A stretch of DNA of 64,000 bases from Mesorhizobium sp. WSM3859 (GCF_002295065.1 NZ_NSGG01000005.1:124001-188000), one strand, 5' to 3'; counted from the first letter of the stretch, positions 28,660 to 38,488 are shown. Numbers and translations are program-made. Notes: generated from the sequence alone by a model not told the origin.

Positions 28660-28715
28660 GGATGGAGCGTCGCGGTTGGAGGGGGCGACAAATACAATAA
28701 GCGCCGCGATCCTTC

Positions 28716-28768
28716 GCGCCCCCCTCTGTCCTGCCGGACATCTCCCCCATTTGGGGGGAGATTGGCAG
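28716..28768 (+). repeat. Inverted repeat arm, left (CCTGCCGGACATCTCCCC type)
   Basis: GCGCCCCCCTCTGTCCTGCC is followed by GGACATCTCCCCCATTTGGG and GGGAGATTGGCAG. The 5' part is the reverse complement of 28826-28875, and the arm itself holds a CTCCCCC/GGGGGAG hairpin. It is one of two oppositely oriented copies in the aroA-cmk spacer. Similar modules are common between genes of rhizobia. Confidence 0.85.
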
Positions 28769-28825
28769 TTTCGGCGCCCCGCTCGATCCTGAAACGTTGG
28801 CGATTGGCGAAAGCCGATGCGACAG

Positions 28826-28875
28826 CTGATCTCCCCCCTTGTGGGGGAGATGTCCGGCAGGACAGAGGGGGGCGC
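28826..28875 (-). repeat. Inverted repeat arm, right
   Basis: CTGATCTCCCCCCTTGTGGG is followed by GGAGATGTCCGGCAGGACAG and AGGGGGGCGC. It is the inverted copy of 28716-28768, 57 bp away, so the aroA-cmk spacer can fold into one long hairpin or two local ones. This may partly uncouple cmk from aroA transcription. Confidence 0.85.
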
Positions 28876-28915
28876 TGTCCCGCCAACATCTCAGTTCGGC
28901 TCCAACCCATCGCCG

Positions 28916-30355
<1,440 letters not shown>

Positions 30356-30468
30356 TCATCCCCTTGGCGCAAGCCTTTGAAAAGCGGGTTTCGAGCGCAT
30401 GTCTTTTAGCTTTGACAGCGCGGAAAACTGCGGTTAAGGGGACCATTCTTTTTTTGACGAGGCCTGAC

Positions 30469-30870
30469 GTGGCAAAAGCTGAACTTGGCACCAAGCGTGT
30501 CGACCCCGAAACGGGTCGGAAATTCTACGACCTGAACAAAGACCCGATTGTCTCGCCCTATACGGGCAAGAGCTATCCGCGCTCTTATTTCGACGAAGGC
30601 AAGATTTCCGCCCTCGAGGAAGATGAGGAAGTCGCCGACAAGGAAGTGGACGGCGACGAGGAAGAAGGCGCCGAAGTTGTCTCGCTCGAGGACGCCGACG
30701 AGGAAGCCAAGGGCGGCGGCGGCGACGATCTTCCCGATCTCGGCGACGACGAGGATGACGACGTCGATCTCGGCGACGACGAGGACGATACCTTCCTTGC
30801 CGACGAAGAAGAAGAGGACGACGACGTCTCCGACATGATCGGCGTCGGCGACGACGAAGACGAGGTCTGA
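30469..30870 (+). CDS. FYDLN-acid family protein (TIGR02300)
   Basis: A 133-residue protein. Residues 1-40 carry the family core ELGTKRVDPETGRKFYDLNK followed by DPIVSPYTGKSYPRSYF; the rest is an extremely acidic tail of Asp/Glu with Gly, predicted to be disordered. In family members outside alphaproteobacteria, as recalled, the core is a zinc ribbon with four Cys; here those sites are Asp, Thr/Gly, Ser and Thr, so no metal site remains. GTG start at 30469 with GAGG 6 bp upstream. The function is unknown. It is divergent from aroA and precedes tRNA-Ala, an arrangement seen in other Rhizobiales. Confidence 0.88.
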   Translation: MAKAELGTKRVDPETGRKFYDLNKDPIVSPYTGKSYPRSYFDEGKISALEEDEEVADKEVDGDEEEGAEVVSLEDADEEAKGGGGDDLPDLGDDEDDDVDLGDDEDDTFLADEEEEDDDVSDMIGVGDDEDEV

Positions 30871-31034
30871 TCCGGTCGTTTGCCGGCGATTTTCGCCTGT
30901 GACGAAAAAGCGGTCTTTCAAGGCTTGATCTTGACCGAAGGCGGCGCTAGAAGCCGCCAGCACTAAACGACGGCGCGGTTCCCAACCGCGCTGGATCTCT
31001 TCGCCGGAAACGGCGCCGGCTGACTGCCGGGAGT

Positions 31035-31110
<76 letters not shown>

Positions 31111-31276
31111 AACAGTCCTCCTGAGTGGATTTCTTAGCGGCAGAAATCGTCACCGCTGCTCACGCGCACGGCGCCCGAGCCCGTAGGGGCGGCCTGGACG
31201 CCAAGACATATTGCGGCTGGTGTGGGTCCGACGCAGAATCCTGTCTACGGGTCCGCTATCCATCCTGCGGCTACGG

Positions 31277-31777
31277 CTAACCGCGCTCCGCGCGGGTTCT
31301 GGCTGCCTTGCGCGCCGCCGCTGATCGTCCGGCGGCGCCTTTGGTCTGCGCGGCTTTCCTGGCCGCCGCCGACCGCTCTGCGGCCGTGCGGCTCGACGCG
31401 GCGCTCTTGGCCTGCTGCGACAGGGCCTTGCGGGAGGCGGTGCTTTTCGGCTCGCCCTCAAGCACCTTCGACACCGCCTTCGACACCTTCGGCTGGCGCT
31501 TCGGCTTCCGTTCACCCTGGCCTGCTTCGTAAGCGTATTTGGCGCTCTTGCGCGTGGTCTCCTTCACGTCGCCTTTTTTGGGCGGCGGCAGATCGACGCC
31601 CGCGCGGCGTGCCTCCGAAAGGCCGATGGCGATCGCCTGCTTGGTGGAGCGGGCGCCGTGCTTGCCTTGGCGGACCTTGTCGATTTCCGCGTGAACGAAT
31701 TCACCGGCATGCGTGCTTGCCGATTTGCCTTCGCGCTTGTCCTTGCGCGCCTTTTCGATGGTTTTCTTGTCCGGCAT
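31277..31777 (-). CDS. Lysine/alanine-rich histone-H1-like protein (DUF6496-like)
   Basis: A 166-residue, very basic protein. The N-terminal part (KKTIEKARKDKREGKSASTH, then AGEFVHAEIDKVRQGKHG and STKQAIAIGLSEARRAG) is a small helical domain that matches the DUF6496 family. The C-terminal half is Lys/Ala/Arg-rich with repeated SAAARKAA units (three near the end), as in histone H1-like DNA-binding tails. DNA binding or compaction is a plausible inference. ATG at 31777 with an AGGGAG sequence upstream. The gene lies in the minus direction next to the PEBP-family gene. Confidence 0.75.
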   Translation of the reverse strand: MPDKKTIEKARKDKREGKSASTHAGEFVHAEIDKVRQGKHGARSTKQAIAIGLSEARRAGVDLPPPKKGDVKETTRKSAKYAYEAGQGERKPKRQPKVSKAVSKVLEGEPKSTASRKALSQQAKSAASSRTAAERSAAARKAAQTKGAAGRSAAARKAARTRAERG

Positions 31778-31839
31778 TGTTTTTCTCCCTGTTCGAGCGG
31801 GGCATGATCGAACGCCGACAAGCCGCTTGGGATCGCGCG

Positions 31840-32298
31840 TCAGCGGCTTTCAAAGGTGCCGACAAGGTCGGCGGTGGCGATCATGTGCGGTCCCGCATGG
31901 GCCAGAAGGTCGGCGATTGCCGTTTCTCCGCCGGATTCCAGTGTCTCCACGTCGAGTGCTGAAAGGCGGAAGTGATAGTGATGGACGCCATGCCCTTTTG
32001 GCGGCTGGGGACCGTCATAATGGGCGTTGCCGAAGTCGTTCACGCCTTGGCGGAAACTCTCCGGTCCGGCGGTGCCTTCCGGCAGGCTGTCCCGCCCGGC
32101 GGCGATGTCATAGACCGCCCAATGGCGAAACATGCCGCGCGGCGCATCGGGATCCTCGACGACAAGCAGGAAACTCCTGGTTCCGGCCGGAGCGTTCTTC
32201 CATTGCAGGGGAGGAGACAAGTTGCCTCCGTTGCGGACATAGGGCTCGGGAATGGTCTGCCCGGTTTCAAAGGCTGGACTCTCAAGCGTGAAAGCCAT
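31840..32298 (-). CDS. YbhB/YbcL-type PEBP (Raf kinase inhibitor-like) family protein
   Basis: A 152-residue protein with the two PEBP signatures: LLVVEDPDAPRGMFRHWAVY (the DPDAP motif) and GHGVHHYHFRLSALD (the GxHxYxF motif). The ligand pocket residues are thus intact. Bacterial members are cytosolic or periplasmic proteins of unknown substrate; this one lacks a signal peptide. It is upstream of the histone-like gene on the same strand with 62 bp between them and may be co-transcribed with it. Confidence 0.9.
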   Translation of the reverse strand: MAFTLESPAFETGQTIPEPYVRNGGNLSPPLQWKNAPAGTRSFLLVVEDPDAPRGMFRHWAVYDIAAGRDSLPEGTAGPESFRQGVNDFGNAHYDGPQPPKGHGVHHYHFRLSALDVETLESGGETAIADLLAHAGPHMIATADLVGTFESR

Positions 32299-32643
32299 GG
32301 CTGGAACTCCGTGCTCCTATCGCGTTCTTCTCGAAGGAAATCGACGAACGATCTTTGCTCGGATCGGTGGAGCGCAATCGCTGCTGGTTTCTTGGCAACG
32401 CGGGGCGTCGGCGGGAGTTCCAGCATCACGCCCCATCGACGGCGCCCGATGAATGCTCGCAAGTGGAGCTATCGTCCCTGGAAAAGCTGCCCGGACGGAA
32501 ACTGCGCAGGTCGTATCCGGCGAAAAGAACTGGCAACTCGGCATAAGAGCCGTCGACGCGGAACCGCAGGTCTCGAAGATTTTACCGGCCGCATTTTCGG
32601 TATATTGAATCGGGAAGATGCGGGCACAACAGCTAACAACGTC
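32299..32643. other. Intergenic stretch, no convincing gene
   Basis: This 345-bp stretch lies between the PEBP gene (minus) and the small membrane protein gene (plus). It contains open frames on both strands, but none has family-like content, a ribosome site or a clear start. It should contain the promoter of the PEBP gene near 32300-32400. No hairpin terminator was seen. Confidence 0.4.
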
Positions 32644-32769
32644 ATGCGCGTTCTGGTCCGGATTGCGGTGATCGTCGCGATATTGTTGGCGTTGCTGTAT
32701 CTGGGATTGTGGTATTCGACCGGCGAGCAGGGCTTTCTGCTGATCCCCGGCGGCGCGCCGGCTCAATAG
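32644..32769 (+). CDS. Small single-pass membrane protein (hypothetical)
   Basis: A 41-codon frame: basic N-terminus MRVLVRI, one hydrophobic helix (VIVAILLALLYLGLWY), then a short polar tail (STGEQGFLLIPGGAPAQ). The charge pattern suggests the N-terminus stays in the cytoplasm. There is no strong Shine-Dalgarno sequence before the ATG, and the frame is open further upstream, so the start is tentative. The function is not known. Confidence 0.4.
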   Translation: MRVLVRIAVIVAILLALLYLGLWYSTGEQGFLLIPGGAPAQ

Positions 32770-32934
32770 ACGGAGTGTCCGTCTCGCTGGCGCGTTCGAT
32801 CGCTTCGAGTCACCGCGTCCCGGCGACGATTTGCTCGCCAGCTGGTTCGCGCTGAGCGGAGAGGACCGCGCTCGAGGAAATCCCTATGCCGGCGGCGGCA
32901 ACTAGGCTAAGGGCTTCCTGTCAGGGGGATGCTT

Positions 32935-33528
32935 ATGAGAATTCCGGTTTTGGGTAGGAAACTGGCGCAGGAACGGGTTGGATCCAGACTGCTTGCGCGA
33001 TCAAGCGGTCTCTTGCCGATGCTGGGCGTTGTGGCCACGCTCGTCGCCTGCCAGTCGACTCCAGACACACAGCCCGTTGCTGGTTCACAAGCTGTTGTTG
33101 GTTCGCAACCTGTCGTTGACCCGCAACCCGCTCTGGCCGCCGCTGCCGCTCCGGCCTTGCCGAATTCGGCGGTGCTCGATCAGACGGTCGCGGTCGTTCC
33201 GCCCGCCAAGGGCGTTCCGTCGAGATACGCCGCCTTCTCCGGCATATGGGCGGGTCAGCTCAACGGCATGTATGACGGCAAGCTGGCGGTGCTGACCGTG
33301 TCCTCGGGCGGACAGGTGACGGTCAGCTACGCATGGGGCGACCTCGCCGACAACAAGCCGGGCGTCGCCGACGGTTCCGGCAGGATCGTCGGCAGCACCT
33401 TGAAGCTCGGGCGCCTGCCGAACGGCGCCGACATCACCGCCACAATGCCATCGCCGGGGACACTCAACGTCACCTACGCGCTCGCCGGCCAGACCTATAC
33501 CGGCTCGTTCGTGCGGGTCAGCCAGTAA
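32935..33528 (+). CDS. Putative lipoprotein with Pro/Gln/Val repeat linker
   Basis: A 197-residue protein. After a long basic N-terminus the hydrophobic segment LLPMLGVVATLVAC ends in a lipobox (LVAC, Cys at about residue 37). A linker with imperfect repeats follows (PVAGSQ, AVVGSQ, PVVDPQ) and then a globular part from about residue 85 (YAAFSGIWAGQLNGMYDGKL ... LAGQTYTGSFVRVSQ). The beta-rich C-terminal part resembles small outer-membrane lipoprotein domains but no family is recognised. AGGGGG lies 7 bp before the ATG at 32935; the ATG at 32929 is too close to it. Confidence 0.75.
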   Translation: MRIPVLGRKLAQERVGSRLLARSSGLLPMLGVVATLVACQSTPDTQPVAGSQAVVGSQPVVDPQPALAAAAAPALPNSAVLDQTVAVVPPAKGVPSRYAAFSGIWAGQLNGMYDGKLAVLTVSSGGQVTVSYAWGDLADNKPGVADGSGRIVGSTLKLGRLPNGADITATMPSPGTLNVTYALAGQTYTGSFVRVSQ

Positions 33529-33879
33529 GCAACGCCAGCTTCCACGCGGCGAGCCTCGCCTCGCCGAAGGCGTAGACGCCGAGCCCGACGCCGCGCGCGC
33601 CCTGGAAATAGGGCGCCTCGCGCTTGAGGCTGCCGACAGAGACAACACAGGCCCTTTCTATCGATCTCCTTCTATCGATCTCCTCCGCTGCCGGCGGCTT
33701 CTTCGGTCGTGCCGGCTTTGCAAAAAATTCGCCGATCGTCGCTTGCAAGGCAATCTCATATGTGAAAATATTATTCACAAAAGAAAATTGACGGGAGGAA
33801 AAGCGATCATGCGTCTCGCCATCCGGCATCGCGCCCGGAACCGCCTTGCAGGGCGCGCCGGAAGCTCCCGGAGCGCGGT
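33529..33879. other. Intergenic stretch with tandem repeat, possible gene remnant and operator
   Basis: This 351-bp stretch holds a perfect 14-bp tandem repeat TTCTATCGATCTCC at 33656-33669 and 33670-33683, an AT-rich palindrome at 33761-33779, and, on the minus strand at about 33535-33655, a frame reading KREAPYFQGARGVGLGVYAF that looks protein-like but has no start or family match. The right part is the promoter region of the MaoC-type gene at 33880. Confidence 0.5.
33761..33786 (+). promoter_or_regulatory. Candidate IclR-type operator site S1
   Basis: TGTGAAAATATTATTCACA (33761-33779) has six perfectly complementary bases at each end. Its right part, ATTATTCACAAAAGAAA (33770-33786), matches 15 of 17 bases of S2 at 37647-37663. 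It lies about 95 bp upstream of the first MaoC-like gene. The IclR regulator gene is 4 kb away in the same catabolic region. Confidence 0.5.
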
Positions 33880-34431
33880 ATGAGCGCATTCTCGCCGACC
33901 GTCGGTGTCGCCTCGACGCATCCGGCCGACATGCCTGAGGCGCATGCCGATATCCCCGTCTGGAATTCGGAAAACTGGTTCTATGAGGACTGGCAACCCG
34001 GCCACAAAATCCGCTCGCTCCGCCGCACCCTCGCCGAGGGCGAAAGCCATATGTTCAATGCGCTGGTGCTGGATATCCACCCTTACGTGCAGGACCAGAT
34101 GTTCGCCGAAAAGGAAGGCATCTTTGGCCGGCAGCTGGTCGCGGGCGCCTTCGTGTTTTCAGCCGGGCTCGGCCTCGTCGCCACCAACTGCGTCAACGCC
34201 TTTTCCTATGGCTATGACAAGCTCAGATTCATCAAGCCGGCCTTCATTGGCGACACCATCTATTCGATCCGCACCAACCTCGACAAAAAACCGCGCTACC
34301 AGGACATGGGCCTGATCCGCGCCAGCTATGAAGTCTTCAAGGGTGAAGGAGAGCTGGTACTCTACTGCGAGCACCTGCAGACGGTGAAATACAAAAACCC
34401 GGCCGATTTCGTCGGCAAGACCGAGAAGTGA
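33880..34431 (+). CDS. MaoC-like hotdog protein with altered active site (MaoC-1)
   Basis: A 183-residue protein with the hotdog fold. The segment [20 protein letters not shown] is where MaoC/R-hydratases have D-x-N-P-x-H; the Asp is kept (residue 65) but the catalytic His position is Val70. The motif [20 protein letters not shown] is shared nearly word for word with the second MaoC protein at 45454, so the two are paralogues. ATG at 33880 with GGAG 7 bp upstream. It begins an operon with a CoA-transferase gene 3 bp downstream. It may be a structural partner of the active copy or bind an acyl-CoA without hydrating it. Confidence 0.78.
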   Translation: MSAFSPTVGVASTHPADMPEAHADIPVWNSENWFYEDWQPGHKIRSLRRTLAEGESHMFNALVLDIHPYVQDQMFAEKEGIFGRQLVAGAFVFSAGLGLVATNCVNAFSYGYDKLRFIKPAFIGDTIYSIRTNLDKKPRYQDMGLIRASYEVFKGEGELVLYCEHLQTVKYKNPADFVGKTEK

Positions 34432-34434
34432 ACC

Positions 34435-35595
34435 GTGGCCGCTGACGCTGAACTTCCGCTGACCGGCCTCATCGTCGTCGACATGAGCCAGTTCCTGTCG
34501 GGGCCGTACTGTTCGCTGCGCCTGCTCGACCTCGGCGCTCGCGTCATCAAGATCGAGCGGCCGGACGGCGGGGATCTGTCGCGCCGGCTTTATCTCAGCG
34601 ACACCGAGATCGGCGGCGATTCCACCATTTTCCACGCCATCAACCGCGGCAAGGAGAGCCTCGCCGTCGACCTCAAGAACGAGGCCGATCTCGCGATGTT
34701 GCGCGGCCTGATCGCCAAGGCCGACGTGCTGATCCAGAACTTCCGCCCGGGCGTCATCGAGCGGCTCGGCCTCGATTATGAGCATGTGAGGGCGATCAAC
34801 CCCCGGCTCGTCTACGCCTCGATCAGCGGCTACGGCGAGGACGGCCCCTGGGTGAAGCGCCCTGGGCAGGATCTGCTCGCCCAGGCGCGTTCGGGCGTGA
34901 TGTGGCTGAACGGCGACGAGGAGCAGGGACCGGTGCCGTTCGGGCTGGCGATCGCCGACATGCTGGCGGGCGCGGCCTGCGCGCAAGGCATCCTCGCCAA
35001 ACTGGTGCGGCGCGGCATCACCGGCGAAGGCGGCCATGTCGAGACCAGCCTGCTCGAGGCTCTGGTCGATTTCCAGTTCGAGGTGCTGACCACGCATCTC
35101 AATGACGGCCGCCGCCTGCCGAAGCGCTCGTCCTTTCGCAGCGCACATGCCTATCTCTCGGCGCCTTACGGCGTCTATCCGGCCAAGGACGGCTATCTGG
35201 CGGTCGCCATGACGCCGATCCCGAAGATTGCCGATCTGCTCGACTTGCCCGAGCTCGATCCCTTCCGCGACAAGCCCGCGACCTGGTTCACCGCCCGCGA
35301 TGAGATCAAGGCGATCATCGCCAGGCGCATCGGGGAAAAAACCATCGACGAATGGCTGGCCATTCTCGAGCCCGCCGACATCTGGTGCGCCAAGGTGCTG
35401 ACCTGGCCGGAACTGATGGAAAACGACGGCTTCAAGGCGCTCGACATGCTGCAGACCGTGACCCGCGAGGACAATGTCTCGATCCTCACCACGCGATCGC
35501 CGCTGCGCGTCGACGGCGCGCGCGCCAAGGTGGATCGGGCCGCCCCGCGCATCGGCGAGCACAGCGAAAAGATCCGCGCGGAGTTCGGCCTGTGA
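34435..35595 (+). CDS. Class III CoA-transferase (CaiB/BaiF family)
   Basis: A 386-residue enzyme. N-terminal IVVDMSQFLSGPYCSLRLLD and VIKIERPDGGDLSRRL, the SLAVDLKN segment and INPRLVYASISGYGEDGPW are family hallmarks. The catalytic Asp lies in LAIADMLAGAACAQGILAKL (about residue 175). Such enzymes move CoA between carboxylic acids, for example mesaconate, itaconate, citramalate or carnitine derivatives. GTG start at 34435. Its stop overlaps the next gene by four bases (GTGA), and it follows the MaoC-1 gene, so a CoA-thioester intermediate is expected in this pathway. Confidence 0.9.
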   Translation: MAADAELPLTGLIVVDMSQFLSGPYCSLRLLDLGARVIKIERPDGGDLSRRLYLSDTEIGGDSTIFHAINRGKESLAVDLKNEADLAMLRGLIAKADVLIQNFRPGVIERLGLDYEHVRAINPRLVYASISGYGEDGPWVKRPGQDLLAQARSGVMWLNGDEEQGPVPFGLAIADMLAGAACAQGILAKLVRRGITGEGGHVETSLLEALVDFQFEVLTTHLNDGRRLPKRSSFRSAHAYLSAPYGVYPAKDGYLAVAMTPIPKIADLLDLPELDPFRDKPATWFTARDEIKAIIARRIGEKTIDEWLAILEPADIWCAKVLTWPELMENDGFKALDMLQTVTREDNVSILTTRSPLRVDGARAKVDRAAPRIGEHSEKIRAEFGL

Positions 35596-36740
35596 GCGGT
35601 GTTTCGTTGAAAGGCATGACCTGGAGCCATCCGCGCGGCTACGATCCGATGGTGGCCTGCTCGGCGCTGTGGCAGGAAAAGACCGGCGTTTCGATCGAAT
35701 GGGAAAAGCGCTCGCTGCAGGATTTCGAGTCCTTCCCGGTGGAAGAGCTCGCCCGCGCCTATGATTTGATCGTCATCGACCATCCGCATGTCGGCCAGAT
35801 CACCGCCGAAAGGTGTCTGGCGCCGCTTGATGTGCCGGGACGCGAGGCGGAACGTGCAGCGCTGGCGAGGGCAAGCGTCGGCCAATCCTATCCGAGCTAC
35901 ACTTGGCAAGGCCGGCAATGGGCTTTCCCGATCGATGCCGCCACCCAGGTGCAGGCCTGGCGGCCCGACCTAATCGAGGCTGCGCCGGCGTTCTGGACCG
36001 AAGTGCTGGCGCTTGCCGAGCAGGGCCGCGTGCTCCTGCCGCTCAGGTCGCCGCATTCGCTGATGTGCTTCTACACGCTTGCCGCCGATCTCGGCCGGCC
36101 CTGCACGGTCGACGGCTCGGCAGACCTTGTCGATGGCGGGACCGGCGAAACCGCCTTCGAGATGCTGAGCGAGATCGCGGCGTTGATCGATCCCGCATGC
36201 CTGACGATGGATCCGATCGCCGTGTTCGAGAAGATGGCGGAAGCCAGCTCCCGCATCGCCTGCGCGCCGCTGATCTACGGCTATGTTCCCTATGCGGCGG
36301 CGGGTTTCAGGCCGCATCGCCTCGCCTTTGCCAACATGCCGGTCGTTGGCGGTAACGGCCCGGTCGGCTCGGCGCTGGGCGGCACCGGCATCGCCATCTC
36401 CGCCTTTTCAGCCGAGCGCGAGGCGGCGATCGATTTCGCCTACTGGATCGCCAGGGGTGACGTGCAGCGTGGGCCTTACGCCGCCGCCGGCGGCCAGCCC
36501 GGGCATGCCGCGGCCTGGGAAGACGATGCCGTCAACGCCGCGGCCGGCGACTTCTATCGCGACACAAGGGCGACGCTCGAAGGCGCCTGGGTCCGCCCGC
36601 GCCATGACGGCTACATGGCATTCCAGCAGCAGGCCTCCGATCGCATCAATGAAGGGCTTGCCGGCAGGCAGGATGCCCGCCGCGTCGTCGCCGACATCAA
36701 TCGTCTGTTCCGGGAGAGTTTCGCGCCGGCCGCCGGCTAG
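35592..36740 (+). CDS. Extracellular solute-binding-protein homologue without signal peptide
   Basis: A 382-residue protein with a family 1 periplasmic binding protein fold (LKGMTWSHPRGYDPMVACSA at the start, then WAFPIDAATQVQAWRPDLIE, FANMPVVGGNGPVGSALGGT and a helical C-terminus). The N-terminus has no hydrophobic leader: the GTG at 35592 overlaps the CoA-transferase stop and the first beta strand follows at once. It should therefore be cytosolic. The coupling to the CoA-transferase gene suggests a joint role. No residues for an alternative catalytic role could be singled out. Confidence 0.75.
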   Translation: MSGVSLKGMTWSHPRGYDPMVACSALWQEKTGVSIEWEKRSLQDFESFPVEELARAYDLIVIDHPHVGQITAERCLAPLDVPGREAERAALARASVGQSYPSYTWQGRQWAFPIDAATQVQAWRPDLIEAAPAFWTEVLALAEQGRVLLPLRSPHSLMCFYTLAADLGRPCTVDGSADLVDGGTGETAFEMLSEIAALIDPACLTMDPIAVFEKMAEASSRIACAPLIYGYVPYAAAGFRPHRLAFANMPVVGGNGPVGSALGGTGIAISAFSAEREAAIDFAYWIARGDVQRGPYAAAGGQPGHAAAWEDDAVNAAAGDFYRDTRATLEGAWVRPRHDGYMAFQQQASDRINEGLAGRQDARRVVADINRLFRESFAPAAG

Positions 36741-36758
36741 ATCCAGCGCACCAACAAG

Positions 36759-37598
36759 CTAATCCAGCCGCCATAGCCGGCGCGCATTGCCCGAAAGCAG
36801 CCGCGTCCGCTCCGACTCACTCGCGCCGGCCAGCAGCGCATGCGTGGCGGCGATCCAGGTCGTGAGGCCGCCGCCCAGCGTGCAGACCGGCCAGTCGCTG
36901 CCCCAGATCACCCGGTCCCATCCGAAGCAGCGGATCGTGTGTTCGACATAGGGCTTGAGCGTATTGGCCGTCCAGGTCGCCGGATCGGCATAGGCGACGA
37001 CGCCGGAGATCTTGCCGACGACGTTGGGCCGTTTGGCGATCGCTTCCATATGCTCGCGCCACGGATGCTCGGCATTGCCTTTGATGTCGGGCACGCCGCA
37101 ATGGTCGAGCACGAACTGCACGTCGGGCGCGAGATCGGCAAGCGCGATCGCCTTCGGGATCTGATGCGGCAGCACGACCAGATCGAAGGTCAGGCCGGTG
37201 CCGGCCAGCCGCTTGATGTTCCGGCGAAACAGCGCCCCTTCCGAAACATCATCGGGAACGACATGCAGCACGCGCCTAAAACCCTTGACGAACGGGTCGG
37301 CCTTGACCGTCTCCAAATAGGCCTCGAAACCGGCCTCTTCGGGTCGGCAGGATGCGATTGCCCCGCGAAGCAGGCTGCCCGCCTGGCCGGCGACCGACTT
37401 CACATGGGCGGTCTCGGCGGCGATGTCGGCGGGGTCGACATCGACCTCCATATGCAGCACGGCCTCGATGCCCGAACGCAGCGCGTCGGCGGCGTATTCC
37501 TGATACGAGAAATCGCGGTTCAGCGCCGGCACGCCGGCCAGCCACGGGTAGCGCAGCGCGGCCTGGTCGATGAGGTGCAGATGCGTGTCGATGATCAT
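36759..37598 (-). CDS. Amidohydrolase family 2 protein, probable sugar lactonase (L-fuconolactonase-like)
   Basis: A 279-residue TIM-barrel metal-dependent hydrolase (PF04909). It opens with the HxH motif in MIIDTHLHLID; the central part has FVLDHCGVPDIKG and the end has the catalytic Asp in VIWGSDWPVCTLGGGL. Family members in sugar clusters hydrolyse L-fucono-, L-rhamnono- or galactaro-lactones, which fits the fuconate dehydratase encoded downstream in the region. ATG at 37598 with GGAGGAG 8-9 bp upstream. It is convergent with the solute-binding homologue gene, whose stop is 18 bp away, and lies downstream of the iclR gene. Confidence 0.78.
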   Translation of the reverse strand: MIIDTHLHLIDQAALRYPWLAGVPALNRDFSYQEYAADALRSGIEAVLHMEVDVDPADIAAETAHVKSVAGQAGSLLRGAIASCRPEEAGFEAYLETVKADPFVKGFRRVLHVVPDDVSEGALFRRNIKRLAGTGLTFDLVVLPHQIPKAIALADLAPDVQFVLDHCGVPDIKGNAEHPWREHMEAIAKRPNVVGKISGVVAYADPATWTANTLKPYVEHTIRCFGWDRVIWGSDWPVCTLGGGLTTWIAATHALLAGASESERTRLLSGNARRLWRLD

Positions 37599-37646
37599 GA
37601 CGGCGTCTCCTCCCGTTGTGCCGGACAATATCCCGCCTAAAAATCC

Positions 37647-37663
37647 ATTATTCAAATAAGAAA
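37647..37663 (-). promoter_or_regulatory. Candidate IclR-type operator site S2
   Basis: ATTATTCAAATAAGAAA on the plus strand is nearly the same as part of S1 (33770-33786), with two mismatches in 17 bases. It occupies the 65-bp spacer between the iclR stop and the amidohydrolase start, about 50 bp before that start. This suggests the amidohydrolase gene has its own regulated promoter. Confidence 0.5.
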
Positions 37664-38452
37664 TTACGACGATTGCGGCACATCCGACCCGGCGAGCTGC
37701 GACAGCCTCGCAGCGGCGTCTTGCAAATGCCGAATCGTCAGCGTGATGTCCGGCGCGGTGGGGGCGTTAACGAGGGTGATATAGGGGATGGTCAGCGCCG
37801 CGATCGCCCTGCCGTCCGGCCCCAGCACCGGCGTCGAGAGATTGTAGACGCCGGCGGTCTGCAGCGATGCCATCATCTCGTAGCCGCGGTCGCGCACCTG
37901 GTCGAGGCGGGCGAAGAACTCCGGCGTCAAATTGAGCTGTTCGGTGCTCTGCAGATGCTCTGCGATCATCATCTTGCGCTCCTCGGGCGAGCGGAAGGCC
38001 AGCAGCACATGGCCCGAGCCGGTGTCGAACAGGCTGATATGCGAGCCGACCCGGATCGAGATTCCCCAGTAGCGCGGCGCTTCCTGCTGGGCGATGACCA
38101 CGGCGGCGCCGCGGTCGAACACCACCAATTGATTGGCCTGCCATGAGGTTTCGGCGAGATCACGCATGATCGGCGTCGCGTAGGACACCAGACGCCGCAC
38201 CGGTGCGTGTAGCTGCGCCAGCCCGAAAAGCTTGAGCGTCAGCGAATAGCGGTCGCCGTCGATCTTGGTGACATAGCCGCGCCGCACCAGGCGGTCGAGC
38301 ATGCGGTAGAACTCGTTCGGGCTGCGGTCGAGCCGCTTGGCGATCTCCGCCTGCGTCAGCCCGCCGTCGACGCTCGCCAGCAGCTCGAGAATGTCCAGCC
38401 CCTTGTCCAGCGCCGGCGCGCGATAGCGGTCCCCGTCTTCTTCCTCTGCCAC
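37664..38452 (-). CDS. IclR-family transcriptional regulator
   Basis: A 262-residue regulator. The N-terminal winged HTH is PALDKGLDILELLASVDGG then LTQAEIAKRLDRSPNEFYRM; the C-terminal effector domain is typical IclR (ISIRVGSHISLFDTGSGHVL, LDQVRDRGYEMMASLQTAGV, VLGPDGRAIAALTIPYI). The start is the GTG at 38452 with GGAGGGG close upstream; an in-frame GTG at 38512 would place the palindrome TGCATATATGCA inside the gene, so it is less likely. It is divergent from the ABC importer operon and is the obvious regulator of the surrounding sugar genes. The effector is probably a pathway intermediate. Confidence 0.9.
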   Translation of the reverse strand: MAEEEDGDRYRAPALDKGLDILELLASVDGGLTQAEIAKRLDRSPNEFYRMLDRLVRRGYVTKIDGDRYSLTLKLFGLAQLHAPVRRLVSYATPIMRDLAETSWQANQLVVFDRGAAVVIAQQEAPRYWGISIRVGSHISLFDTGSGHVLLAFRSPEERKMMIAEHLQSTEQLNLTPEFFARLDQVRDRGYEMMASLQTAGVYNLSTPVLGPDGRAIAALTIPYITLVNAPTAPDITLTIRHLQDAAARLSQLAGSDVPQSS

Positions 38453-38476
38453 CTGCCCCTCCAGTGAATTTCGATC

Positions 38477-38488
38477 TGCATATATGCA
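38477..38488. promoter_or_regulatory. Candidate IclR operator S4 (TGCATATATGCA)
   Basis: A perfect 12-bp palindrome TGCATATATGCA, followed by TGAA. It lies 25 bp upstream of the iclR GTG start and within the 167-bp divergent spacer to the importer operon. The shared word GCATAT with S3 makes autoregulation plausible. Confidence 0.45.
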
